Numbered from the stretch's first letter, positions 1 through 7,283 are shown. The stretch is 14,583 nt of DNA from DAXETY01 sp051155755 (GCA_051155755.1 DAXETY010000063.1:1-14583); one strand, 5' to 3'. The notes: a model not told the origin generated them from the letters alone. Numbers and translations: made by a program.

Positions 1-197
1 GGGCGAAACGGCGAGAGTCCGGTTTGATTGGTTCGATTGGTTTAATTGGTTTGATTAGTTGACTGCTTGCAGTGACTCGGAGGAATTGAAACGGCGAGAG
101 GGCGCAACGGACCACGGACAACTGACAACGGACTTTCCATTTTCCGGTTCGCTCATCGCCGTCGAAGCGATCCGTTTCCCACCGATCTGATCTCCCG
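1..197. other. Non-coding region downstream of the giant pilus ORF, with short repeats
   Basis: I see no convincing gene here. The stretch lies after the stop codon of the minus-strand giant ORF. It holds four 9-nt tandem units (21-56), a 13-nt direct repeat GAAACGGCGAGAG at 5-17 and 88-100, and a low-complexity run built of GGACAAC/TGACAAC-like steps (about 112-133). A weak 5-bp hairpin (155-171) is too short to call a terminator. The repeats suggest decayed or expanding intergenic repeat sequence. Confidence 0.6.
21..56. repeat. 9-nt tandem repeat, 4 units (GGTTTGATT type)
   Basis: Four consecutive 9-nt units are visible: GGTTTGATT (21-29), GGTTCGATT (30-38), GGTTTAATT (39-47) and GGTTTGATT (48-56), each with at most one change from the consensus. 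The array lies outside any credible coding region, and is a small minisatellite that could vary in copy number by slippage. It is too short, and has no spacer structure, to be a CRISPR array. Confidence 0.85.
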
Positions 198-3100
198 TCA
201 CCTTTGAATTGGATTAATCCCCTCGTCGGATGCGACGATCAGCTGCACGGCCATGTCCTGAAAATAGATGTTCTCCGTGCCGTGGCCGGCGGCGTGCAGG
301 CCCAGTTCGGGGCGCGAGTACGGGAAAATGTCGTTGACCGGCGTGTAGAAAAGGCTGTCATCGGCGGCGATGATCGTATAGCGGCCGTTTTCGTCCTTCA
401 GGCGCAGCACCGAGGCACCGTCAAAGGTGTCGTTCCACTGGACCTTGGTAAAAAAATCGTTGTTGCCGTTGAGTGTTTGGCCTTCGTCCGGCGGCCAGCC
501 GGGGGTTGCATCGCCGACCAGGTTCTGGAGCCGCTCCTGATCGTATGCGTCGATGTCGGTGGTCGGTGGCGGGTCGACGCCGGCAACGCTGCCGTAATAG
601 GCCTTGATCAGGTTGTAGCGATCGTTGATACCCACTCCGGCGGCACTGGTTGAGGCCGCCGTGGCCGCGTTGGTGATCCCGACATTCAGGGCGCTGCCGC
701 TGCTGAAGTTCACATCCGAGGTCAGGTTGAGCCACAGCACCCCGGCGGCGTTGCCGCCGGCCCAGGTGCCGGAGTCCAGCACGGGCTGGGCCACCACGGT
801 TCCACTGGCGCCGCTGACCTGCACCACGCTGTCGCCCACCACGATTTCATCGCTGCCGCTGGTGAACGGCACCGCCTTGACTTCCTGCAGCCGCAGCATC
901 AGCGTGGCATTCTGAACATCGAAATTTTGAATCACGCGCACATCGTCGATCCACCAGCCGTCGCGATAGTTCCCGTCGCCGCGGCGGAAGAACCGAAAGC
1001 GCACCTTGACGTTGGAATTGCCGGCGTAGCTGCTGATATCGAGCTCTTTTTTCAAAAAATCGCCCCAGTCGGCGGTGAAGTTGGTCGAGTTGCTGGTGTA
1101 GTGCGCGTAGGATGAAAGATCGGGCTCGCTGCCGCCGCAGTGCTGGGAGACGCGGTTGTTCAAAGTGGTCCAGGTGGCACCGCCGTCGCCGGAGATGTCC
1201 ACGTAGCCGAAATCACTGCAGGAAGACAGCCGGTAGCGGGTCCAGAAGGTCAGTTTGGCCGAGGTGGCGTGGGACAGGTCGATGACCTCCGATTCCAGGG
1301 TGTCGTTCCAGATCACCCCGGCCGGCGGATCGCTGTAAACCGCGCTCGGACTGGTGGTCCAGGAGTAGCTGCCGCGATGATCGAAGTTGGTGGCCCGGGT
1401 CCAGGGGCTTTCGGCGGTCCACTTGAGCGTGGAATCCGAAAGCTCGGCCCCGTCGGCAAACCGCAGGCCGGTTTCGGCATAGGCCAGCCAGTTCGGCTCG
1501 CTGGCATCGGTGGCGTCCTCCTGCCACAGCACCACGGCGTTGACGTCGTCGGCGGGCACCAGCTCGCTGGTGATGTTGTCCGGGCCGGTGTCACCGTTGG
1601 AGCCGCGCTGAAAGGAAAGGCCGAGCATGCTGCCGCTGCCGTTCATGCGGAAGGAGATGCCGGCCATGTAGTGCTGCGGCACCGGTGAGCCTTCCGGTCC
1701 CCAGCCGTTGGTGGGCCAGGGCTCCGGATCGAAGCCCAGTTTCATCTGGGCGTCGTAGCTCAGATACCGGCCGGCGGCCCGGTGCGCCGAGGCGAAGTTG
1801 ACCTGGGTGGTGGTCCAGTCGAAGCTTAGTTCGGCGGACTTGGGACCCAGGGGGCCGGAGCCGTCGTAGTTTTCCACCGCGACCGCAGATTGGCCGTCGC
1901 GCGTCACATCGGCGAACGTCGCTCGGTCCACGTTGAAGTGTTCCAGGGTCATGGGGATTTTCACCGCGATCTGCTGCCCCGGGATCGGATTGGCGTCCCA
2001 GAGGTTCACCGGCAGCGGCACGTCGTAGTGGATGGTGCGAACGGCCTTCTGGTCGCCGGAGCCGAAGCTGCCGGTGGACTTCAGTGTGACCGAGGGTTCC
2101 AGTATGACCTCGGTGTTGGAGCCCAGGCTCAGGGTGAAATTCGTTGCGGGGTTGTCGGCCCGGGTCAGATTGGTCAAGGTGTAGTCGTCGGTGCGGCTGA
2201 CATAGCGGTAGACATTGCCGTCGATGCGGACCCGGCCGTTGTTCAACGGGAAAAAACGGGCGTCTTTCAGGACCACCGGGTCGCCGCGGCTTACGCTCTG
2301 AAAGCTGCCCGCACTGAGCCCGACGATCAGCACTGCGGCATCGGTGTCGACTTCATCCTGCAGGCCGCCGCTGATGTTCATAAAGGTTTCGGTGCTGATG
2401 TTGTATGAACCGTACTGATAAATTCTGTCGTTGATCATGATGCGGCCGTCGGACCCCATGACCGGCGGAAGCATCAAAGCCGGCTCTTCCACTGCGCCCG
2501 GCACCCGGACCTGCAAAGAGGTCGCCCCGATCAGAACCGACTCGTTTGCCGCCATGAAACTGGGATAGACTTCGAGTTCGAATTCTCCGGTGTTGTTTCG
2601 CAGCCGGTAGGTTTTGCCGTGCAGGTCGGTCAGGGTGACGTTGCGTTCGTCCCAGGGCCCGTAACGATTATCGGTGTCGGTGGTATTGAGGTAGCGACTG
2701 GCCGCATAGCGGAAGCCCGACTCGGCCAGGTAGTAAGCCCGGGTGGAACTGTTGGTGGTGATCTGCTCGGTGGTGGTGGTCGCGGTCATCGACACCATTC
2801 CGGCCCCCAGCGCCGAGAAGATCAGCATGACCACCACCAGTCCCACCAGGACGTTGCCGCTCTGGCGCCTGGGCTGCCTGTCATCTGAACTGCCTCGCAA
2901 GCCGATCCGGACGGCGGTCGCCGCTAAGATTGCCACCAGCGTCATCAGGGCCAACGCCGCGGAATTCGTCGAGCCGCTCCGGGCTGCTCCGGCACTGGAG
3001 ACGAAACACTCGTAGCGGTGCGCCGAATAGCCGGCGATATCGGTCGGTGCGCCCCCGTAGTTGTCGTTGTTGCGCGGATGAATCAGGGTGGAAAATTGCA

Positions 3101-3704
3101 GCACCTCTCCGGGGCTTTCTTCGCGCTGCAGGGTCAGATCGACGTCGATGGCCGACAGTTGCCGGATACCGTCTGCGGGCAGCCAGCCGGCCGTATCGCC
3201 CTGGTAGTAGGTGATGGACAGGTTGGCGACCTGGTCCACCAGCGTGTGGCCGGTGTTTTCGCCGAATACGGTGTCGGTCGCGCCGAGTTTGTGCAGCAGC
3301 AGGGCGTTGTTGTTGAATTCGAGTCCCTGACGGCCCACCGGATTGTCGAAAATCAGGCTGGGGGTCGAAATGTCCAAAGCAGCCACATCGATCAGTTCGG
3401 TCAGTTCGCGCTGGATGCGGAACATGGCCATTTCGGCTTTCTGGGTCAGATGGGTGTTCTCCTTGGTCTGCAGGTATCCCTTGGTACCGGTCACAATGCC
3501 CATGCTGGCGATGGCGGCCAGCACACCGACAATGATCAGGGCTGCAATGACTTCGATCAGTGAAAATCCGCACGAATTCGAAATCGGTGCCGGCAGCCAC
3601 AGAGCGGAATGGTTGGCCGTTGTGTCGATGCGAAATGAATTCGGGGAAAAATATCCGCGGATCGGGGCAATCGTTACAGATGGTTTGTGATGGGTATTTT
3701 GCAT
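198..3704 (-). CDS. Fused MshO-like prepilin / MshP (PilX)-like / MshQ-like giant pilus protein
   Basis: This 1168-residue protein combines parts that are normally separate. Residues 1-46 are an unusually long leader ending in Cys-Gly. A prepilin peptidase site follows (G46, then FSLIEV, with Glu at +5) and a pilin helix, then an MshO/PulJ-like domain to about 230. At 233 begins a Cys-Phe-Val segment, a hydrophobic stretch (about 249-267) and Arg residues, then a second PilX/MshP-like start (GNVLVGLVVVMLIFSALGAG, about 283-302) with the family motif AYYLAESG near 323. The remaining 800 or so residues look extracellular, with a jelly-roll-like stretch (about 780-925, ending GWWIDDVRV). I chose ATG 3704 because GGAG lies 7 nt upstream. 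A TTG at 3734 would add ten residues. It sits 44 nt after the mshD-like gene and is probably in the same operon. The role is probably a minor pilin or tip adhesin complex. A hidden assembly error is possible, but the frame is continuous. Confidence 0.8.
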   Translation of the reverse strand: MQNTHHKPSVTIAPIRGYFSPNSFRIDTTANHSALWLPAPISNSCGFSLIEVIAALIIVGVLAAIASMGIVTGTKGYLQTKENTHLTQKAEMAMFRIQRELTELIDVAALDISTPSLIFDNPVGRQGLEFNNNALLLHKLGATDTVFGENTGHTLVDQVANLSITYYQGDTAGWLPADGIRQLSAIDVDLTLQREESPGEVLQFSTLIHPRNNDNYGGAPTDIAGYSAHRYECFVSSAGAARSGSTNSAALALMTLVAILAATAVRIGLRGSSDDRQPRRQSGNVLVGLVVVMLIFSALGAGMVSMTATTTTEQITTNSSTRAYYLAESGFRYAASRYLNTTDTDNRYGPWDERNVTLTDLHGKTYRLRNNTGEFELEVYPSFMAANESVLIGATSLQVRVPGAVEEPALMLPPVMGSDGRIMINDRIYQYGSYNISTETFMNISGGLQDEVDTDAAVLIVGLSAGSFQSVSRGDPVVLKDARFFPLNNGRVRIDGNVYRYVSRTDDYTLTNLTRADNPATNFTLSLGSNTEVILEPSVTLKSTGSFGSGDQKAVRTIHYDVPLPVNLWDANPIPGQQIAVKIPMTLEHFNVDRATFADVTRDGQSAVAVENYDGSGPLGPKSAELSFDWTTTQVNFASAHRAAGRYLSYDAQMKLGFDPEPWPTNGWGPEGSPVPQHYMAGISFRMNGSGSMLGLSFQRGSNGDTGPDNITSELVPADDVNAVVLWQEDATDASEPNWLAYAETGLRFADGAELSDSTLKWTAESPWTRATNFDHRGSYSWTTSPSAVYSDPPAGVIWNDTLESEVIDLSHATSAKLTFWTRYRLSSCSDFGYVDISGDGGATWTTLNNRVSQHCGGSEPDLSSYAHYTSNSTNFTADWGDFLKKELDISSYAGNSNVKVRFRFFRRGDGNYRDGWWIDDVRVIQNFDVQNATLMLRLQEVKAVPFTSGSDEIVVGDSVVQVSGASGTVVAQPVLDSGTWAGGNAAGVLWLNLTSDVNFSSGSALNVGITNAATAASTSAAGVGINDRYNLIKAYYGSVAGVDPPPTTDIDAYDQERLQNLVGDATPGWPPDEGQTLNGNNDFFTKVQWNDTFDGASVLRLKDENGRYTIIAADDSLFYTPVNDIFPYSRPELGLHAAGHGTENIYFQDMAVQLIVASDEGINPIQR

Positions 3705-3748
3705 CGGCCGACTCCAGGGTCGAAGTAGATTCAATTTTCTCGAGACCG

Positions 3749-4177
3749 CTAGCGCGTAAACAACGTCGTAATCGAGCGGCTGCCGCGACTGATCTTGACT
3801 TTCAGCACCTGTTTGCCGCCGCCGCTGAGTTCATCTTCGTCGCCCACGATGTTGGTGTCGATGACGTTGGTAAAAGTTACGTAGGAAGTCTCGAAGCTGT
3901 AGTCACCGCCGGCGTAGGCCAGATTCTCGACTTTCAGGCGAAACGCTTCCAGCGGATCGGGTGATTCCTTGATGAGCTTGCGATAGTCGGCGTTCATGAT
4001 CTCCAGGATCTGGTGCAGTGCCATGGTTTCCCTGGCATTTTCCACCGGCACGTAGCTTTTTTGTACGGAGGTGCCCATGAACTCCAGAAATATGACCCCC
4101 AGGATGGAAGCCACGATCAAGGTGATGATCACCTCCAGGATGGTGAATCCGGCGCGGGACATTTTTAGAGCCGTCAT
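3749..4177 (-). CDS. MshD/GspI-like minor prepilin
   Basis: This 142-residue prepilin has a short 10-residue leader (MTALKMSRAG) and a canonical processing site followed by FTILEV, with Glu at +5 of the mature protein. The N-terminal helix is hydrophobic (about 11-33), and a short soluble domain follows that I cannot assign further. Its position after the GspH/MshC-like gene and before the MshO-like domain fits mshD in the MSHA order. In type II secretion terms, gspI would be the counterpart. Its ATG overlaps the preceding stop codon in an ATGA (4174-4177), so translation is probably coupled. Minor pilins of this kind prime fibre assembly in the inner membrane. The prepilin identity is sure; the exact mshD assignment rests on order. 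Confidence 0.85.
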   Translation of the reverse strand: MTALKMSRAGFTILEVIITLIVASILGVIFLEFMGTSVQKSYVPVENARETMALHQILEIMNADYRKLIKESPDPLEAFRLKVENLAYAGGDYSFETSYVTFTNVIDTNIVGDEDELSGGGKQVLKVKISRGSRSITTLFTR

Positions 4178-4749
4178 TGGATAAATCCCGTGTATTGAGT
4201 GATTTGAAATGTGTCGCTTTCGCTGCCTTTGGACACCATAAAGGATTGGTTTGCACTCAGAATCGCGCCCGGCGGGGTGCCGCCTGCGGCGGCGAAATGG
4301 GGAATGCCGCGTTCGTCGAAGCTGTAAATGCCGGGGGAAACGACGGTTCCTTCGTCGCTGAGGTCGATGACGACGGTATCCTCGCCGGGCAGCGTGTGCT
4401 GTGTGCTGGTCGTACCGTCATAACGAAACAGCCAGTACTGGGTGCCGCCGTCATTGGTGGCGATCCCCCAGTGCTCTCCGGCGTTCATGGCCATCAGCTG
4501 GGCGTGTCGCAAGTGGGTTTTGAACACCTCGGAGCGCACTTTCATTTCGACGCCTTCCGAGCTGCCGCGGCCGACGGCAAAAGCGGTGATAATGCCCATG
4601 ACAAGCAGCACCACCACGATTTCCATCAGGGTAAAGCCGCGATTGCCGGGTTGCGAATCACGGATCCCCGCCGCAAGACGCGCGCTGGTTGCGGTCGGAA
4701 TTACAAAACGCAACGACCGTGTGGACGGCATCGATTCTGCTTGTCTCAT
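4174..4749 (-). CDS. MshC/GspH-like minor prepilin
   Basis: This 191-residue prepilin is processed at Gly38, before FTLMEIVVVLL (Glu at +5). The mature part starts with a hydrophobic helix, followed by a GspH-type region including the family-like stretch LRHAQLMAMNAGEHWGIA and a beta-rich C-terminus. The open frame extends much further upstream, but I chose ATG 4749 because it overlaps the stop of the preceding gene in an ATGA, as the next gene junction also does. A second ATG at 4731 is a possible alternative. The 38-residue leader is long for this family and rich in Arg/Ser/Thr. The position fits mshC. Minor pseudopilins of this class act with MshD/O-like partners to start the fibre. Confidence 0.85.
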   Translation of the reverse strand: MRQAESMPSTRSLRFVIPTATSARLAAGIRDSQPGNRGFTLMEIVVVLLVMGIITAFAVGRGSSEGVEMKVRSEVFKTHLRHAQLMAMNAGEHWGIATNDGGTQYWLFRYDGTTSTQHTLPGEDTVVIDLSDEGTVVSPGIYSFDERGIPHFAAAGGTPPGAILSANQSFMVSKGSESDTFQITQYTGFIQ

Positions 4750-5462
4750 GCAATGCTCCTGCCGATCTGGGATGTGGTTGAGCCTGCCGGGGTTTGCGCT
4801 GAAGCCCCGGTTCGGTATCGGTGAACGGCCGCCAGCAAAAACAGCGACGGTCCGCAGGCTGCCAGAACGAAAAATATCGTGGCCGCGCTTGCAAAGGCAT
4901 TGACCGGAGCGGCGACCACGGTTGCCGCCGGTAGAATCATAGCGGCCACGATGCCGGCGGCGCCGATCTCCGCAAACCGGACCGCCGCCGAGCCGCCGGT
5001 GACGAGAAACAGCCCCAGGGCGCCGTAAAGCAGGGCCGCCACCAGCCCTACGGCCGGCTGCCAGCGCATCCAGGAAGCCGCCGGCAGCGATTGCAGCCCC
5101 CAGAACAGCGTCAGGGACAGTACGAGGTAAAAAAAACCGGTGACCAGAAAACAGTGTCCCAGCTCGCGGCTGGAGGCCGCCCGGGTCCATTTTCGCATCC
5201 GGCCGGCGGCCGGTTCCGAAACGGTCCCTCGCGCGGAGATTCGACGCATGACCGTCTCGGTAAACGCTACCGGCACCGGCAGGGACTCGGCCTGGCGCGC
5301 TGCGGCGATAATCGGCGCGTAGTCGGATACCGTCTCGAAGTTCTCGGGAAATGCGTCCCCCTGGGCTTCCGGCGAGTCGGTATCAAACGGATCTCCGATC
5401 TTACGGCCTCTATAACGTGTGAATCGTTGAAGAAGTTTCATGCTCGCGTTTCCCCCGCTCAT
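4746..5462 (-). CDS. Four-helix membrane protein, probable anti-sigma factor
   Basis: This 238-residue protein has a polar N-terminal part (1-100), including LPVPVAFTETVMRRI near 61-75, and four predicted membrane helices (about 103-123, 136-155, 164-186, 192-213). It directly follows the ECF sigma gene with an ATGA overlap (5459-5462) and overlaps the MshC-like gene in the same way. This is the usual arrangement of a membrane anti-sigma factor whose cytoplasmic N-terminus binds the sigma factor. I see no HxxxCxxC zinc anti-sigma motif, so the function is inferred from context and topology. An upstream in-frame GTG (5474) is possible, but ATG 5462 gives the coupled start. It is otherwise an unrecognised membrane protein, and a signal receptor role is speculative. 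Confidence 0.65.
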   Translation of the reverse strand: MSGGNASMKLLQRFTRYRGRKIGDPFDTDSPEAQGDAFPENFETVSDYAPIIAAARQAESLPVPVAFTETVMRRISARGTVSEPAAGRMRKWTRAASSRELGHCFLVTGFFYLVLSLTLFWGLQSLPAASWMRWQPAVGLVAALLYGALGLFLVTGGSAAVRFAEIGAAGIVAAMILPAATVVAAPVNAFASAATIFFVLAACGPSLFLLAAVHRYRTGASAQTPAGSTTSQIGRSIA

Positions 5463-5995
5463 TCTTCCATCCACACCTTCAACCGCTTCAAGGCGCGATA
5501 TACGCGCATTTTGGCAGCGCTGCAGGATATATCCAGGATCTCGGCAATATCTTCAAACGGCAGGTCCTGATAGTACCGCAAGACCACCGCTTCTTTTTCG
5601 TGCGGCTCCAGCCGATCGATGCACGACTGCAGCTGCTGTTGGGTAAACCGGGCGCCGATTCCGCCTTCGCAATGATGCCGGCATGGAACCATATCGACAT
5701 CCGCCGGCAACATTTGTGGGTGCCGCACGGCTTTTTTGCGATGGTTGCGGGCAACGTTCAGTGCAACCGTGTACATCCAGGGGAAAAAACGCCGTTTTCC
5801 GTCGAAGCGCCCCAGCTGTTCGAATACACGAATGAAGGCTTCCTGGGCCAGTTCCCGGGCGGCCTCACGGTCTCCGGTGAATCGGAACATCAGGTTGTAA
5901 ACGGTGCCGCTGTAGGTTTCCACGATGTCCGCAAACGCTTCGTGGTCACCGGCCTGCACCCTGCGGATCGTCGATGTTTCCCATTCACCTTTCAT
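5459..5995 (-). CDS. ECF-family RNA polymerase sigma factor
   Basis: This 178-residue protein has the two-domain layout of an ECF sigma factor. Region 2 runs from about 20 to 90, with DREAARELAQEAFIRVFEQL and FFPWMYTVALNVARNHRKK. Region 4 runs from about 122 to 173, with the helix-turn-helix FEDIAEILDISCSAAKMRVYRALKRLK. The linker contains two His and one Cys (around CRHHCEG), which is slightly unusual. The frame is open back to 6193, but I chose ATG 5995 because homology-like sequence begins there and a good sigma-70-type promoter lies inside the longer version. No strong ribosome site is visible. It is coupled by ATGA to the probable anti-sigma gene and so heads the minor-pilin operon. It probably controls surface or pilus genes, but its regulon cannot be read from this window. 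Confidence 0.9.
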   Translation of the reverse strand: MKGEWETSTIRRVQAGDHEAFADIVETYSGTVYNLMFRFTGDREAARELAQEAFIRVFEQLGRFDGKRRFFPWMYTVALNVARNHRKKAVRHPQMLPADVDMVPCRHHCEGGIGARFTQQQLQSCIDRLEPHEKEAVVLRYYQDLPFEDIAEILDISCSAAKMRVYRALKRLKVWMEE

Positions 5996-6103
5996 ATACA
6001 GCGATCGCGGCAGAAAGTCACAGGAATGGCCTGATAATGGACGATGGCCCTTTCGATGGATCGAAATCGTCGATCCAGCAAGGCCTTCCTCTCCGATGAA
6101 CCA

Positions 6104-6132
6104 ATTATAGCGTGAATCGGATGCAAGGGCAA
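6104..6132 (-). promoter_or_regulatory. Sigma-70-type promoter of the ECF sigma/minor pilin operon
   Basis: On the minus strand, TTGCCC (6132-6127) and a perfect TATAAT (6109-6104) are separated by exactly 17 nt. Transcription would start near 6097, about 100 nt before the ECF sigma ATG at 5995. The downstream genes overlap or are closely spaced, so this promoter may drive the sigma factor, anti-sigma and minor pilins together. Confidence 0.6.
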
Positions 6133-6147
6133 AACCAAAAAATTTCC

Positions 6148-6180
6148 GGATGTTCCGTGGATTATCGCTATGGATGTTCC
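6148..6180 (-). repeat. Direct repeat GGAACATCC x2 upstream of the ECF operon promoter
   Basis: The 9-mer GGAACATCC (minus strand) occurs at 6180-6172 and again at 6156-6148, 24 nt apart start to start. The nearer copy is about 15 nt upstream of the -35 hexamer. Two same-orientation sites at this distance suggest a regulator binding site. The GGAAC core also resembles the -35 element of many ECF promoters, so autoregulation is an alternative, although I see no clear ECF -10 match. Confidence 0.5.
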
Positions 6181-6213
6181 CAGCGTTGGGCAAGATGGGG
6201 GATTTGGGAGGGA

Positions 6214-6732
6214 TTATTTGCGATACCAGTAAGCCGGAGCCAGCAGGGTGGAGTCGACGCGGCCCAGAGCGGCGTCGAAACTGTTTTGAAATTCCAGGGT
6301 TCCGCCACCGTCCGCCGCTCCGTCACCGTGTTCGGGTCCGGTGACCCAGTTGTAGTCATTGCCCAAATTGTAATCGATTTGGACAAATAAATCCGCGTCG
6401 CTTTGCCACCCGCCGGCTGAGGTTTTGATGTTGGCCCAACCGAGGCTTTCGCGCCCGTTGAGTTCGGAAATGCCGGATTCGATGGCGCGGCTCTTGGCGG
6501 ACTGGTCCAAATCGATGTAGCGTGGAAGCGCCAGGGACGCCATGATCCCCAGTATGATAAATACGGCGACCAGTTCCACCAGCGTAAAACCGTGGTTGGT
6601 ATCTGGAAGAACCCGGCATAAGATTTTCACCGGGGAACGCTGCAGTGATCGGGGACGACCGGCTCGTCGGCAGGCCGAAGAAATCCGCCTGAAAAGTGTC
6701 GCCGGCATGGTTTCAATGATTGTATCAGCCAT
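6214..6732 (-). CDS. MshA/MshB-like type IV pilin, second copy
   Basis: This 172-residue prepilin is cleaved after Gly48, before FTLVELVAVFIILGIMASLALPRYIDL (Glu at +5), leaving about 124 mature residues. The first half of the mature protein closely matches the pilin encoded just upstream, with PRYIDL, then AK-RAI and SELNGRE-L-WANIK in common, so the two are paralogues. The C-terminal halves differ. No Cys is present in the mature part, so there is no C-terminal disulfide loop. The 48-residue leader is long and Arg-rich. The start is uncertain: ATG 6732 is used, ATG 6708 is an alternative, and neither has a strong ribosome site. A strong hairpin separates it from the upstream pilin gene. It is probably a less abundant pilin of the MSHA-type fibre. 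Confidence 0.87.
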   Translation of the reverse strand: MADTIIETMPATLFRRISSACRRAGRPRSLQRSPVKILCRVLPDTNHGFTLVELVAVFIILGIMASLALPRYIDLDQSAKSRAIESGISELNGRESLGWANIKTSAGGWQSDADLFVQIDYNLGNDYNWVTGPEHGDGAADGGGTLEFQNSFDAALGRVDSTLLAPAYWYRK

Positions 6733-6764
6733 AAGCGTTCGCTGTTTCCCGGCTCGGAAAACTC

Positions 6765-6813
6765 CGGCCGGCTTGCCGGATATCCTGTAAACCAGGTATC
6801 GACAAGCCGGCCG
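6765..6813 (-). terminator. Strong hairpin between the two pilin genes (attenuator or terminator)
   Basis: The arms CGGCCGGCTTG (6765-6775) and CAAGCCGGCCG (6803-6813) pair perfectly over 11 bp, with an inner CCTG/CAGG pairing inside the loop. On the minus strand the hairpin follows the first pilin stop (6852) by about 40 nt and is followed by GAGTTTTCC, a short T-run. It could terminate most transcripts after the first pilin or protect its mRNA 3' end. Confidence 0.65.
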
Positions 6814-6851
6814 TCAATCGAAGCGTCTTTGGAACCAGGATCAAGAATGCA

Positions 6852-7283
6852 TTACTCCAGCGATGGTGCCGACCAGACCGCCGGATAGTTGGTGCCGGCC
6901 GGCTTCCGGATGACTTCCGTGCCCGTGGATGCACCCTGGAATATCAGCTGCGTGGTTATGTCGCCCGTCGGGTCCCACCCAGTCGGATCAGACCCCCAGG
7001 TGTATTCGGTGCCCAGGTCCCATTCCATCTGGGTATGAATCTTGTTGTTGAGGTCGGCTTTGTCCACCGGCTGGGTCGGGGCGATTTTCACGTTGGCCCA
7101 GGTCAGGTTTTCCCGTCCATTGAGTTCGGACACGGCCGCGTCGATGGCCCGCGCCTTGGCGTTGGTTTCCAGGTCGATGTAGCGGGGCACGGCGACGGCG
7201 GCCAGAATGCCCAGGATGATCAAGACCGCAATGATCTCCACCAGGGTGAAACCTTCTTGATTGTTCAATTTCACGGCTTTCAT
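6852..7283 (-). CDS. mshA: MshA-like type IV pilin, probable major subunit
   Basis: This 143-residue prepilin has a conventional 11-residue leader (MKAVKLNNQEG) and is cut before FTLVEIIAVLIILGILAAVAVPRYIDL, with Glu at +5. The mature protein is about 132 residues, without cysteines. The motif PRYIDLETNAKARAIDAAV resembles the MshA/MshB group of MSHA pilins. An AAGGAG ribosome site lies 11 nt upstream of ATG 7283, the best in the window. A sigma-54-type promoter (7377-7392) stands just upstream and a strong hairpin follows the gene, as expected for an abundant subunit. The downstream pilin is a paralogue. In MSHA order the first gene would be mshB and the second mshA; I favour this one as major from leader and expression signals, but the roles may be reversed. 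Confidence 0.87.
   Translation of the reverse strand: MKAVKLNNQEGFTLVEIIAVLIILGILAAVAVPRYIDLETNAKARAIDAAVSELNGRENLTWANVKIAPTQPVDKADLNNKIHTQMEWDLGTEYTWGSDPTGWDPTGDITTQLIFQGASTGTEVIRKPAGTNYPAVWSAPSLE

Noticed and set aside
1..197. CRISPR-like array at the left edge
   Set aside because: Units are 9 nt and directly adjacent, with no spacers; it is a minisatellite.
2881..2884. ATGA at the O-P junction as evidence for a stop/start overlap of two genes
   Set aside because: Neither the stop nor the start is in the frame used by the surrounding coding sequence; two compensating indels would be needed.
4174..5190. Long 338-residue frame ending in the MshC-like prepilin
   Set aside because: The first 147 residues overlap the probable anti-sigma gene in another frame and look like a GC-rich shadow; ATG 4749 has the coupled ATGA start.
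5459..6193. Longer version of the ECF sigma gene starting at 6193
   Set aside because: The extra 66 residues do not resemble sigma factors, and a good -35/-10 promoter (6104-6132) lies inside that part; ATG 5995 is preferred.
6821..6836. Second sigma-54-like site upstream of the second pilin
   Set aside because: GG-N10-GC spacing is present, but most other consensus bases (especially TTGC) do not match.
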